Position numbers and translations under genes: made by a program. DNA of 64,000 nt from Oscillospiraceae bacterium. Lineage in GTDB: Bacteria > Bacillota > Clostridia > Oscillospirales > Acutalibacteraceae. Of the stretch, positions 26,950-34,358 are shown piece by piece. Within the stretch, counting starts at the first letter, position 1. Every line of letters starts with the position of its first letter. The stretch lies in the NCBI GenBank assembly GCA_902792985.1, contig CADBBT010000006.1:1-64000 (forward strand), written 5' to 3'. The notes under the pieces were generated by a model, which was not told where the DNA came from, did no database searches, and saw only the letters and a list, made by a program, of their open reading frames with translations.

Positions 26950-27822
26950 ATGAAACTGAATGATTTTTACTCGCTGCTCAAAGGCGTGCTGGCAGTTCTT
27001 TTGGCAGGCGTTTTGTCGCTGTCCGCCGCCGGTTTTCCCCGCGTTCCGCACGAAAAGAAGCTGGAGCTCGCCTGGGCCGATGAATTCGACGGCGACACGC
27101 TCGACAACGCAAAGTGGGAGGGCTGCTACTGCAACGCGACCGACATCTATCAGCGGCGCGGCAGCTATTGGAACACCGACATGGCCTCTGTCAAAGATGG
27201 CGCACTGCACATTCGCACCGCATATTACCCCGACGGCTACAACGGCAACGGCAAACCGGGCTGGTACACCTGCGGGCTGGATACCAACGGCCGGTTTTTG
27301 CAAACCTACGGCTATTTTGAAACGCGCTGCATCCTGCCCCGGGGCAGCGGACTGTGGGCGGCCTTCTGGCTTGTGCCGGACAGCATGAACTCCAAAGATT
27401 TCGGCAAAATCGAAAACAGCGGCGAAGACGGCGCGGAGATCGACGTGTTCGAAGCCCCCTATTTCCACAGCAAAATGCCGCGGCGCGTTTCTTCCAACAT
27501 CCACATCGACGGCTGGGGTCCCTATCATAAATCCACCAATGTCTGCAAGCCGTTTGTGCTGTTCAACGACCCCTACTCGGATTTCAACACCTACGGCATG
27601 GAGTGGAACGAAACCGGTTACACGTTTTATATCAACGGCATCAAAACCGGCCATTCCGATTTCGGCGGCGCGTCCAAAGTGCCGGAATACATGATCCTTT
27701 CGGTGGAGGTCGGCGGAGAAAACGCTGTTCCCGGTGAAAGCTGGGCAGGCAGCCCGCTGACCGAGAACAGTGATGTGAGTGATTTTATTGTCGATTATGT
27801 GCGCGTTTACCGCTATCGATAA
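26950..27822 (+). CDS. secreted glycoside hydrolase family 16 (beta-glucanase type)
   Basis: The ATG at 26950 has AGGAG upstream; an in-frame upstream extension would cover the promoter. The signal or membrane anchor is at about 8-28. The GH16 fold runs from 38 to 290 (AWADEFDGDTLDNAKWE, GYFETRCILPRGSGLWAAFWL). The catalytic motif is GAEIDVFE, giving nucleophile Glu 163, Asp 165 and acid/base Glu 168. The family cleaves beta-1,3/1,4 glucans, agarose, carrageenan or related chains. The sulfatase nearby makes a sulfated or host glycan possible, but that is inference. Confidence 0.92.
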   Translation: MKLNDFYSLLKGVLAVLLAGVLSLSAAGFPRVPHEKKLELAWADEFDGDTLDNAKWEGCYCNATDIYQRRGSYWNTDMASVKDGALHIRTAYYPDGYNGNGKPGWYTCGLDTNGRFLQTYGYFETRCILPRGSGLWAAFWLVPDSMNSKDFGKIENSGEDGAEIDVFEAPYFHSKMPRRVSSNIHIDGWGPYHKSTNVCKPFVLFNDPYSDFNTYGMEWNETGYTFYINGIKTGHSDFGGASKVPEYMILSVEVGGENAVPGESWAGSPLTENSDVSDFIVDYVRVYRYR

Positions 27823-27843
27823 TCGGGCACCTCTGAAAATGCG

Positions 27844-28857
27844 TTACGGCAAAAGCGCCAGCAGATCTTCCAGCTTTGCTGTTGCAAGGCAGACGCAGGT
27901 ATCGGACGCACCGTAATAGATCCGCACCTCGTTGTTTTCCTCCAGCAGCATGGCGCAGGGAAAAATCACGTTTTGACGAAAGCCCGCATCGGTCTCCATC
28001 GGAAGATCCGGCACGATCAGCGGCTTGTCATAGATCGACAGCACCTTGGAGGGATCCTCTGCATCCAGCAGCATCAGCCCGGTGGTATAGCGTTTTTTCC
28101 AGGTCGGTTCCCAGCCGTTTTTGCCGCGGGCTTCATCTCTGTCCACTGCGTGGAACAGCGTCAGCCAGCCGCGTTCGGTTTTGATGGGCGACGCAGTGGG
28201 GCCGATCTTGTCGTTGACCCAGGGCACGCGTTCCGTGCCCAGAACCAGGCTACTGCGTCCCCAGTAGATCAGATCCGGCGAACGTGAAAGCCAGATATCA
28301 AAGCGTTCATTGTGGCGGCTGTAGACCGGCATCGGCCGTTCCAGCCGAACAAATTCGCCGCCGATCTTTTCCGGGAACAGGACCATGTTCCGATTATCCG
28401 GCACACTGGTGCTGATCTTGCGGAATGTTTTCAAATCATCGGAAATCTCACCGATGGTGCCGCAAAGACCGTGGCGCGTATCGGTGGCAAGACAGAGATA
28501 GAGCTTGCCGTCGATCTTTGTGATGCGCGGATCGTAATAACGTTTGAATTCCGGATCGTCCGACGGATCGCTGCTGTCAAACAGCGGTTTGGGATCGAAC
28601 ACCCAACCGTCGATCCCGTTTTTGCTGCGGGCAATGCCGATGCTTGTGCCGGCAAACTTCCGGTTTTCGGTTTCATATTGTGCCTGATCGGTACCGTAAT
28701 CGTTGCGAAAGACCATGATGTATTCGCCCCGGTGTTTGATCACACCGGCATTAAAGACCAGCGAACAAGGATACGGCAGATCAGAGGGCACCATGATCGG
28801 CAAAGGACGCTTTTTGATACACGGATGCGTTGACAGCAAGGGCAATACAGCAGACAT
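27844..28857 (-). CDS. GH130-type beta-mannoside phosphorylase
   Basis: This 337-residue cytoplasmic protein has the five-bladed propeller signatures of GH130: FNAGVIKHRGEYIMVFRNDYG, YYDPRITKIDGKLYLC, RNMVLFPEKIGGEFVRLERP, KIGPTASPIKTERGWL and IYYGASDTCVCLATA. Members phosphorolyse beta-mannosides (for example mannosyl-glucose or mannosyl-N-acetylglucosamine) to mannose-1-phosphate; some act as hydrolases. The basic residues for phosphate binding appear kept but I could not confirm each. AAGGAG precedes the ATG. It is convergent with the GH16 gene and probably degrades imported oligosaccharides. Confidence 0.88.
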   Translation of the reverse strand: MSAVLPLLSTHPCIKKRPLPIMVPSDLPYPCSLVFNAGVIKHRGEYIMVFRNDYGTDQAQYETENRKFAGTSIGIARSKNGIDGWVFDPKPLFDSSDPSDDPEFKRYYDPRITKIDGKLYLCLATDTRHGLCGTIGEISDDLKTFRKISTSVPDNRNMVLFPEKIGGEFVRLERPMPVYSRHNERFDIWLSRSPDLIYWGRSSLVLGTERVPWVNDKIGPTASPIKTERGWLTLFHAVDRDEARGKNGWEPTWKKRYTTGLMLLDAEDPSKVLSIYDKPLIVPDLPMETDAGFRQNVIFPCAMLLEENNEVRIYYGASDTCVCLATAKLEDLLALLP

Positions 28858-28924
28858 TGTTCTTCTCCTTTCATGTGGAAAGATGATCTAACAGATTCGT
28901 TTGACTGGTTGTCCGGCTGCTTTT

Positions 28925-28952
28925 ATTATAGCAAAAACAAACAGGATTTCAA
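28925..28952 (-). promoter_or_regulatory. promoter of the GH130 gene
   Basis: -35 TTGAAA (28952-28947), 16-bp spacer, -10 TATAAT (28930-28925). Confidence 0.6.
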
Positions 28953-29021
28953 GTGCTTTTCATACAGTCGGTGATTTCTTTGAAGATTCGCCGGGCACGC
29001 TGAAGGGGGGGGCTTTTTTGT

Positions 29022-30779
29022 ATGACGGCAAATGACGCGGCAAAACAAGTCGCTTCACTTTTGATCGACTGGTGCGACGCGCTGCTGCGGCTGCAAATTC
29101 GTCGACCGGAAGATCCGCGGCTGGACGGCGCTTTGCTCTGTCCGGCCTGCGGCACCGTGCACGGCCGCTGCCACGAAGCGGTCTATCCCCTGCTTTGCGC
29201 CGCCCGCCTGACCGGGAACAACGACTATCTGGAAGCGGCAAAGCGGCTGTTCCGCTGGGGCGAACAGATGCTTTGCGCCGACGGCGGCTGCCGCAACGAT
29301 TTTAATGCCGACTGGAAAGGCGTCACCGTCTTTGCGGCGATCGCGCTGCACGACGCGCTGTTTTATCACGGGGATCTGCTGTGCGCAAAAGAACGGGCCG
29401 CGTGGGAAGACCGCCTGTCTGCCATGGGCAGATGGCTGTATAATAACCTGACGCTGCAGATGCCCGCCTATCTCAACTACTACGCTGCAAATGCCTGCGC
29501 CATGGCGCTGCTGGGCGGCTATTTTTCCAACGACGCCTACCGTGCGCGCGCAAAAGAACTTGCCGCGTACTGCATGGACCATGTTTCAAAGAACGGTCTC
29601 ATCTTCGGCGAAGGCAGACCGAACAACGCCGTTTCGCCCAAAGGCTGCCGGGCCATCGACGTCGGCGGCTATAATGTGGAAGAAACGCTTCCCTCTTTGT
29701 GCCGCTATGCCGCCATCAGCGGCGACAAACAAACGCTTGAAACCTGCTGCGCGCTGTGGCGGGCGCATCTGCATTGGATGCTGCCCGACGGAGCGTGGGA
29801 CAACAGCACGGGCACACGCGCTTTTAAATGGACCTATTGGGGCAGCCGGACCGCTGACGGCTGTCAGGCTGCGCTGTTTGCGCTCGGCAAAGACGACCCT
29901 GTGTTTGCGGAAGCGGCATGGCGGAATTTTGAGCTTTACCGCGCATGCACCCACAACGGACTGCTGACCGGCGGCCCGGATTATCAAAAGAACGGCGAAC
30001 CGCCGTGTGTGCATCACACATTCTGCCACGCAAAGGTGCTCGCCGGTTCGATCGACGGCGGCATTCCGGCGTTCCCGCGGGTCGCGCTTTTGTCCGATCA
30101 TCCGCAGCCGCTCAGATACTATCCGGAGCTCGACACCTATCAGCTTGCAAGCGGCAAGTGGCGAATGGACGTCTGCGGCTATGATTTTGCCTATCGCGGC
30201 GAAAAACATATTTCCGGCGGATGCGTCACCCTGCTTTGGCAAGCAGATTTCGGTGCGGTGATTGCTGCCGGACTGTCGGATCAGACGCTGCTTGAGCCGC
30301 ACAACCAGCAGCCTTCCGTTCATCCCGAAACATGGCGCAGCGGGTGTCCGCGCCTGGAAACGCTTGGCAGCACGCCGGTTTACGGTCAGCAGTACTGCGA
30401 TTCTGCGGTGCTGTCGGCAAATGGGTCCGAAACCGATCCGACGGTGCGCGCAACCGGCTGTCTGAGCAGCAAAGAAGGAACCCCGCTGCCCAGCGGCGAG
30501 TATGCGATCGAATACCGGCTCTCGGAAAGCGGGCTTCTCGTCAGCGGCAGCGTCGATCCCGCGCTTGCCGAAAGGGTCTGTTTTGTGTTGCCGCTGATCG
30601 AAGAAACCGCAGCGGTCAACCTTTTACAGGGTGCGCTGCTTTCCGCGCCGGAAAGGTGCTTCAATCTCTGTCCCGGATTTTTGTGCAGGGAATACCGGAT
30701 CGCGCCCGATCAAGCCGGCCGGTTCCGGTTTCGGATTTTTATTCCCGAAGCAGAAAACAAAGACACATTTCCAGCGTAA
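29022..30779 (+). CDS. putative alpha/alpha-barrel carbohydrate-active enzyme
   Basis: This 585-residue protein lacks a signal peptide. Its first 390 residues are made of paired helices with aromatic and acidic residues (YPLLCAARLTGNNDYLEAAK, DWKGVTVFAAIALHDALF, YNVEETLPSLCRYAA), typical of (alpha/alpha)6 barrels in glycoside hydrolases and polysaccharide lyases. The C-terminal part is beta-rich. The family could not be fixed. The ribosome binding site is an uninterrupted run of eight G (29005-29012), nine bases before the ATG. Neighbours (GH130, GH16, sulfatase, aldose epimerase) support a role in glycan breakdown. Confidence 0.7.
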   Translation: MTANDAAKQVASLLIDWCDALLRLQIRRPEDPRLDGALLCPACGTVHGRCHEAVYPLLCAARLTGNNDYLEAAKRLFRWGEQMLCADGGCRNDFNADWKGVTVFAAIALHDALFYHGDLLCAKERAAWEDRLSAMGRWLYNNLTLQMPAYLNYYAANACAMALLGGYFSNDAYRARAKELAAYCMDHVSKNGLIFGEGRPNNAVSPKGCRAIDVGGYNVEETLPSLCRYAAISGDKQTLETCCALWRAHLHWMLPDGAWDNSTGTRAFKWTYWGSRTADGCQAALFALGKDDPVFAEAAWRNFELYRACTHNGLLTGGPDYQKNGEPPCVHHTFCHAKVLAGSIDGGIPAFPRVALLSDHPQPLRYYPELDTYQLASGKWRMDVCGYDFAYRGEKHISGGCVTLLWQADFGAVIAAGLSDQTLLEPHNQQPSVHPETWRSGCPRLETLGSTPVYGQQYCDSAVLSANGSETDPTVRATGCLSSKEGTPLPSGEYAIEYRLSESGLLVSGSVDPALAERVCFVLPLIEETAAVNLLQGALLSAPERCFNLCPGFLCREYRIAPDQAGRFRFRIFIPEAENKDTFPA

Positions 30780-30797
30780 TACGGATCTCAGATAAAC

Positions 30798-30831
30798 AGC
30801 CGCGGTTTTCTTGACCGCGGCTACTTTTTAT
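30798..30831 (+). terminator. terminator between converging genes
   Basis: AGCCGCGG and CCGCGGCT form a hairpin at 30798-30822 followed by ACTTTTTA. Confidence 0.75.
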
Positions 30832-30844
30832 CTTCCTGCCTCTT

Positions 30845-31723
30845 TTACCCCGTGATCTCGATCCACCATGCGGTCTGATACCGCTTGCCGGGGTCAAGGA
30901 ACAGCAGATCGGACTGCAGCGCCAGCGTTTCAACGATCCCTTCTCTGGACGGCAAAGACGTCCACGGTTCCACACACAGATAGGGCGCGTCGGTTTTCGG
31001 TTTGTGCCAAAGACCGAGATAGCGAAAGTCCGGGTAACACACCGTGATGCTCCTGCTGCCCGTTTCGGCCTTGATCGTGACTTTTTTCGCCATGTGGTGC
31101 AGCACGATCGCGTCGTGGTCAAACAGGCTGTGTGAAAGGCGGATGCGTCTGCTTTCTTCCAGCGCGTAGCGTTCCTGCCCGGGTGTGACGGCGCCGGAAT
31201 CGGCAAGCTTGATCCGGTAAGGATCGGCCGGTTCGTCAAATTCGATCACATAGTCTGAAAAAGAAAGCCCGTTTTCCAGCGGAACATTGAACCCCGGGTG
31301 CCCGCCGACGGCGAAGTACATCCGCTCGCTGCCGGTGTTTTCAACCGTTGTCTGCATCTCCAGCCGGTTACCGTTCACCCGATAGCGCATCGTATAGCGA
31401 AACGCAAAGGGGTATTGCCGCAGCGTGTTTTCGTCGGATACGAGCTCATAGGTCACGCTGTCCTGCGAGCGTTCAACGACCGCCAGCTCGGCATACCGCA
31501 CCAGACCGTGGTTGCCGAAGCCGTATGTGCTGCCCTTGTGCAGGAATTTGCCGTCCGTCAACCGCGCAACATAGGGAAAAATGTTCGGCGCATGGGACGT
31601 CCAATAGGCCGGATCGCCCTGCCAGAGATATTCCGTGCCGTCGCTGCTTTGGATCGACTGCAGCTCTGCGCCGCGCGCGCAGACCGTCACTTTCATGTCC
31701 TTGCTTTTTATCGTTGTCAGCAT
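30845..31723 (-). CDS. aldose 1-epimerase family protein
   Basis: The ATG at 31723 has AGGAG eight bases upstream; a longer reading to 31924 overlaps the maturase gene and is rejected. The 292-residue protein has the galactose-mutarotase fold (GAELQSIQSSDGTEYLWQGDP, APNIFPYVARL, GHPGFNVPL, EPWTSLPSREG). The paired His and a Glu of the family appear in GGHPGF and EPWTS. It interconverts anomers of a sugar or sugar phosphate released by the neighbouring hydrolases. It lies 71 bp after the maturase gene on the same strand. Confidence 0.88.
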   Translation of the reverse strand: MLTTIKSKDMKVTVCARGAELQSIQSSDGTEYLWQGDPAYWTSHAPNIFPYVARLTDGKFLHKGSTYGFGNHGLVRYAELAVVERSQDSVTYELVSDENTLRQYPFAFRYTMRYRVNGNRLEMQTTVENTGSERMYFAVGGHPGFNVPLENGLSFSDYVIEFDEPADPYRIKLADSGAVTPGQERYALEESRRIRLSHSLFDHDAIVLHHMAKKVTIKAETGSRSITVCYPDFRYLGLWHKPKTDAPYLCVEPWTSLPSREGIVETLALQSDLLFLDPGKRYQTAWWIEITG

Positions 31724-31794
31724 ACTTCGTTCTCCTGTTCTTTTCATAACTGTTCTTTTCATTATGGTTGTGCGTTCGATACCCTCGGCCTGCG

Positions 31795-32859
31795 CTATGC
31801 CTGCAAATCTCTCGCGATCTGCGCCATCCGATCTGCCGCATCGGCAAAAAACGCTTTGTATGCCGCACAGTACTTGTTTTTTGTGCCGCCGTCCGTTCTG
31901 TCCCGCCGGCAGCCGCCGCGACAAAGGAAATGATACTGACAGACCCCGCAGCTTTCATGGATCAGATAGGATTGTTCAATGAACGCGCTTTGCTGTTTTC
32001 TCACCGCAAACGGTGCTTCCTCAAAAATGCTGCCGAGTCTGTATTCCGGCGTGCAGTAAAAATCGCAGGGATACAGATCTCCGTTCGCCTCCACAACAAA
32101 ATAGCTGCCGCACACGCCGCACATGGCGCAGTTTTCGGGCGGATCGCCCATCAGGATGCGGATGTAGTTGTCAATATGGCGCACGGAAATATAGTTGTTT
32201 TGCGCCCATTCCTCACACCACAGCGCAAACGACTGTTTCAAAAACGCCCCATATGCTTCGGCAGTCAGCGAAACGCCGCTCCCCTCGTCCACATACGGAA
32301 TGAACTGTAAATAACGAAAGCCGTGCTCTTTGAAAAAAGCCCAGGTACGCGCAAGCTCTTTCGCGTTTTCATGATCGATCACGGAAAGAATGTTGAAATC
32401 TACGCCATGCTTTTTCAGCAGATCGCAGGCGGCAAGCACCCGCGCGTGCACGCTTTCGCCGTCGTTGTCAAGGCGATAACGGTCGTTCGTTTTCCGGTCG
32501 CCGTCCAAGGAAACGCCGATCAAAAACCGGTGCTTTTGAAAAAACGCGGCAAACGCTTCGTCCACAAGCAGCCCGTTGGTCTGCAGCGCATAATCCACGG
32601 GAACTTGCAGCGTGCTTTGTACCGTCTGAACAAAGTATTCAAAAAAATCCAGCCCGGCAAGCGTCGGTTCGCCGCCCTGAAACAAAATGTGCAGCGCCGT
32701 CGGCTGATACGCCCTGATCTTATGAATCAGCGTATCGACCGTTGCCTTTGTCATCGGCCTGTTGTCTCTTTTTTCACTTGCCGCTCTGTAAAAACAGTAG
32801 GCGCAGTTCATATTGCAGGCTCCGGCTGCGGGCTTGATCAGTAACGTTAGATTTTTCAT
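31795..32859 (-). CDS. anaerobic sulfatase-maturating enzyme (radical SAM)
   Basis: This protein converts the active-site Cys of the neighbouring sulfatase to formylglycine. The radical SAM cluster ligands are Cys 15, 19 and 22 in CNMNCAYC. The C-terminal SPASM region carries further cluster Cys (CAMCGVCGSYF, CDFYC, CGVCQYHFLCRGGC). The GGEP motif for SAM binding is present (FQGGEPTL). Length 354 is somewhat short for anSME (about 370-410). It is divergent from the sulfatase with overlapping promoters, so enzyme and maturase are coexpressed. Confidence 0.92.
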   Translation of the reverse strand: MKNLTLLIKPAAGACNMNCAYCFYRAASEKRDNRPMTKATVDTLIHKIRAYQPTALHILFQGGEPTLAGLDFFEYFVQTVQSTLQVPVDYALQTNGLLVDEAFAAFFQKHRFLIGVSLDGDRKTNDRYRLDNDGESVHARVLAACDLLKKHGVDFNILSVIDHENAKELARTWAFFKEHGFRYLQFIPYVDEGSGVSLTAEAYGAFLKQSFALWCEEWAQNNYISVRHIDNYIRILMGDPPENCAMCGVCGSYFVVEANGDLYPCDFYCTPEYRLGSIFEEAPFAVRKQQSAFIEQSYLIHESCGVCQYHFLCRGGCRRDRTDGGTKNKYCAAYKAFFADAADRMAQIARDLQA

Positions 32860-32871
32860 TGCCTTCTCCCG

Positions 32872-32920
32872 TTGACTTTGAGTATACTTTCAGTATAATA
32901 GAATCAGCGCATGAAATCAA
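32872..32920. promoter_or_regulatory. overlapping divergent promoters, sulfatase and maturase
   Basis: Rightward: TTGACT (32872-32877), 16-bp spacer, TATAAT (32894-32899). Leftward: TTGATT (32920-32915), 17-bp spacer, TATACT (32897-32892). The two -10 boxes share bases, so only one polymerase can bind at a time; AGTATA occurs twice (32881 and 32892). Confidence 0.65.
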
Positions 32921-32939
32921 GATAGAAAAGAGGGATCTT

Positions 32940-34271
32940 ATGAAAAAACCGAACGTTGTGATCATTCTGACAGATGACCAGGGATACGGCGATCTGGGCT
33001 GTATGGGTTCTGCGGACCTGAAAACGCCGCATATCGATGCACTTGCCGAACACGGGATCCGGTTTACCTCAATGTATTCCGCCTCCCCCGTCTGCTCCCC
33101 TTCAAGAGCGGCACTGCTGACAGGAAGATATCCGGGCAATGCGGGCGTGCGCGCCATTTTGGCGGGACACCGCAAGGCGAGCGGACTGACCCCGCAGGTG
33201 CCGACACTGGCGTCTGCGCTGAAAAAAGAGGGCTACACGACCGGCATCTGCGGCAAATGGCATCTGGGCTTAAAAGAGGAGTGCCGCCCGAACGCCAACG
33301 GCTTTGATGAGTTCAGCGGTTTTCTTGCGGGCTGTCTGGATTACTATTCCCATATCTTCTATTACGGGATGGCGGACGGCGGCTGCAATCCCACCCACGA
33401 TCTGTGGGAAAACACCGATGAGGTTTACGCCAACGGCGAATATCTCACCGAGCGGATCACACGAAAAAGCGTGGAATTCATCGAGCGCCACAAGGACGCG
33501 CCGTTTTTCCTGTTTGTGGCCTATAACGCGCCGCATTACCCGATGCATGCGCCCGAAAAGTATCTTTCGCGTTTTCCCGACCTGCCATGGGACAGACAGA
33601 TCATGGCGGCGATGCTCAGCGCCGTTGACGACGGCGTGGGCGAGATCACCGACACGCTGAAAAAGCTGCATCTGTTTGACGACACCATCATCTATTTTCA
33701 AAGTGACAACGGTCCTTCGCGCGAAAGCCGCAACTGGCTGGACGGCACAGAGGATCCCTATTACGGCGGTACGACAGGTGCATTTTCGGGGCACAAGTTC
33801 AGCTTGTTTGAAGGCGGCATCCGCATTCCCGCACTGCTTTCGTGGGGCACGCATCTCGAGCCCGATACGATCAACGCGCCGCATATTTCGGTAGATATTT
33901 TCCCGACGGTTCTGGAGGCGTGCGGCGGGAATCCCGCAGAATTTGACATTGACGGAACCAGCTTGCTCGGCATGCTGACCAACGGGGAAGCGTGCACGCA
34001 CGAATATCTGTTTTGGGAAATGGAAGGCCAGACTGCCGTCAGATATGGCAACTACAAGCTGGTTTTAAACGGTCAGCTCACGGAAAGCGGGGGCGTGCGC
34101 GCCCCTGTTTGGCTTTCGGATCTGAGCAAAGACCCGGCCGAAAAGCACAATATTGCAGACGATGAACCGGAACTCTGTGAAAAACTGAAAGCCGCCGCGA
34201 TGGAATGGCGCAAGGGCATTGAAGAGACCTGGGAGCGGGATTTTGCAAAGAATTACAGCCTGACTTCCTGA
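32940..34271 (+). CDS. Cys-type sulfatase, cytoplasmic
   Basis: The ATG at 32940 follows AGAGGG. The 443-residue enzyme has metal ligands DD (12-13) in ILTDDQGYGD and the maturation motif CSPSR (52-56) inside SPVCSPSRAALLTGR, to be converted to formylglycine. GKWHLG and SDNGPSRESRNW supply further metal and substrate residues. No signal peptide is seen, so desulfation is probably intracellular after uptake. The paired maturase supports activity. The substrate is likely a sulfated glycan fragment; the exact sugar is unknown. Confidence 0.92.
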   Translation: MKKPNVVIILTDDQGYGDLGCMGSADLKTPHIDALAEHGIRFTSMYSASPVCSPSRAALLTGRYPGNAGVRAILAGHRKASGLTPQVPTLASALKKEGYTTGICGKWHLGLKEECRPNANGFDEFSGFLAGCLDYYSHIFYYGMADGGCNPTHDLWENTDEVYANGEYLTERITRKSVEFIERHKDAPFFLFVAYNAPHYPMHAPEKYLSRFPDLPWDRQIMAAMLSAVDDGVGEITDTLKKLHLFDDTIIYFQSDNGPSRESRNWLDGTEDPYYGGTTGAFSGHKFSLFEGGIRIPALLSWGTHLEPDTINAPHISVDIFPTVLEACGGNPAEFDIDGTSLLGMLTNGEACTHEYLFWEMEGQTAVRYGNYKLVLNGQLTESGGVRAPVWLSDLSKDPAEKHNIADDEPELCEKLKAAAMEWRKGIEETWERDFAKNYSLTS

Positions 34272-34288
34272 CAAAACCCATAAAATCA

Positions 34289-34317
34289 CCCGCCGCGGTT
34301 TTCCCACGGCGGGTTTT
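34289..34317 (+). terminator. terminator of the sulfatase gene
   Basis: CCCGCCG (34289) pairs with CGGCGGG (34307), followed by TTTT. Confidence 0.75.
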
Positions 34318-34320
34318 CAT

Positions 34321-34358
34321 TTGATAGCTGACTGCTAACAGCTAACTGCTAACAGCTT
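34321..34358 (-). repeat. heptameric TAG repeat at the EF-G-like stop codon
   Basis: On the minus strand the stop TAA of the EF-G-like gene is followed by units GCTGTTA and GCAGTTA, placing TAG at 9, 16 and 23 bases after the start of the stop codon, one in each frame. Confidence 0.8.

Noticed and set aside
30845..31924. 359-residue form of the aldose epimerase
   Set aside because: The extra 67 residues overlap the maturase gene and the start lacks a ribosome binding site; the ATG at 31723 has AGGAG.
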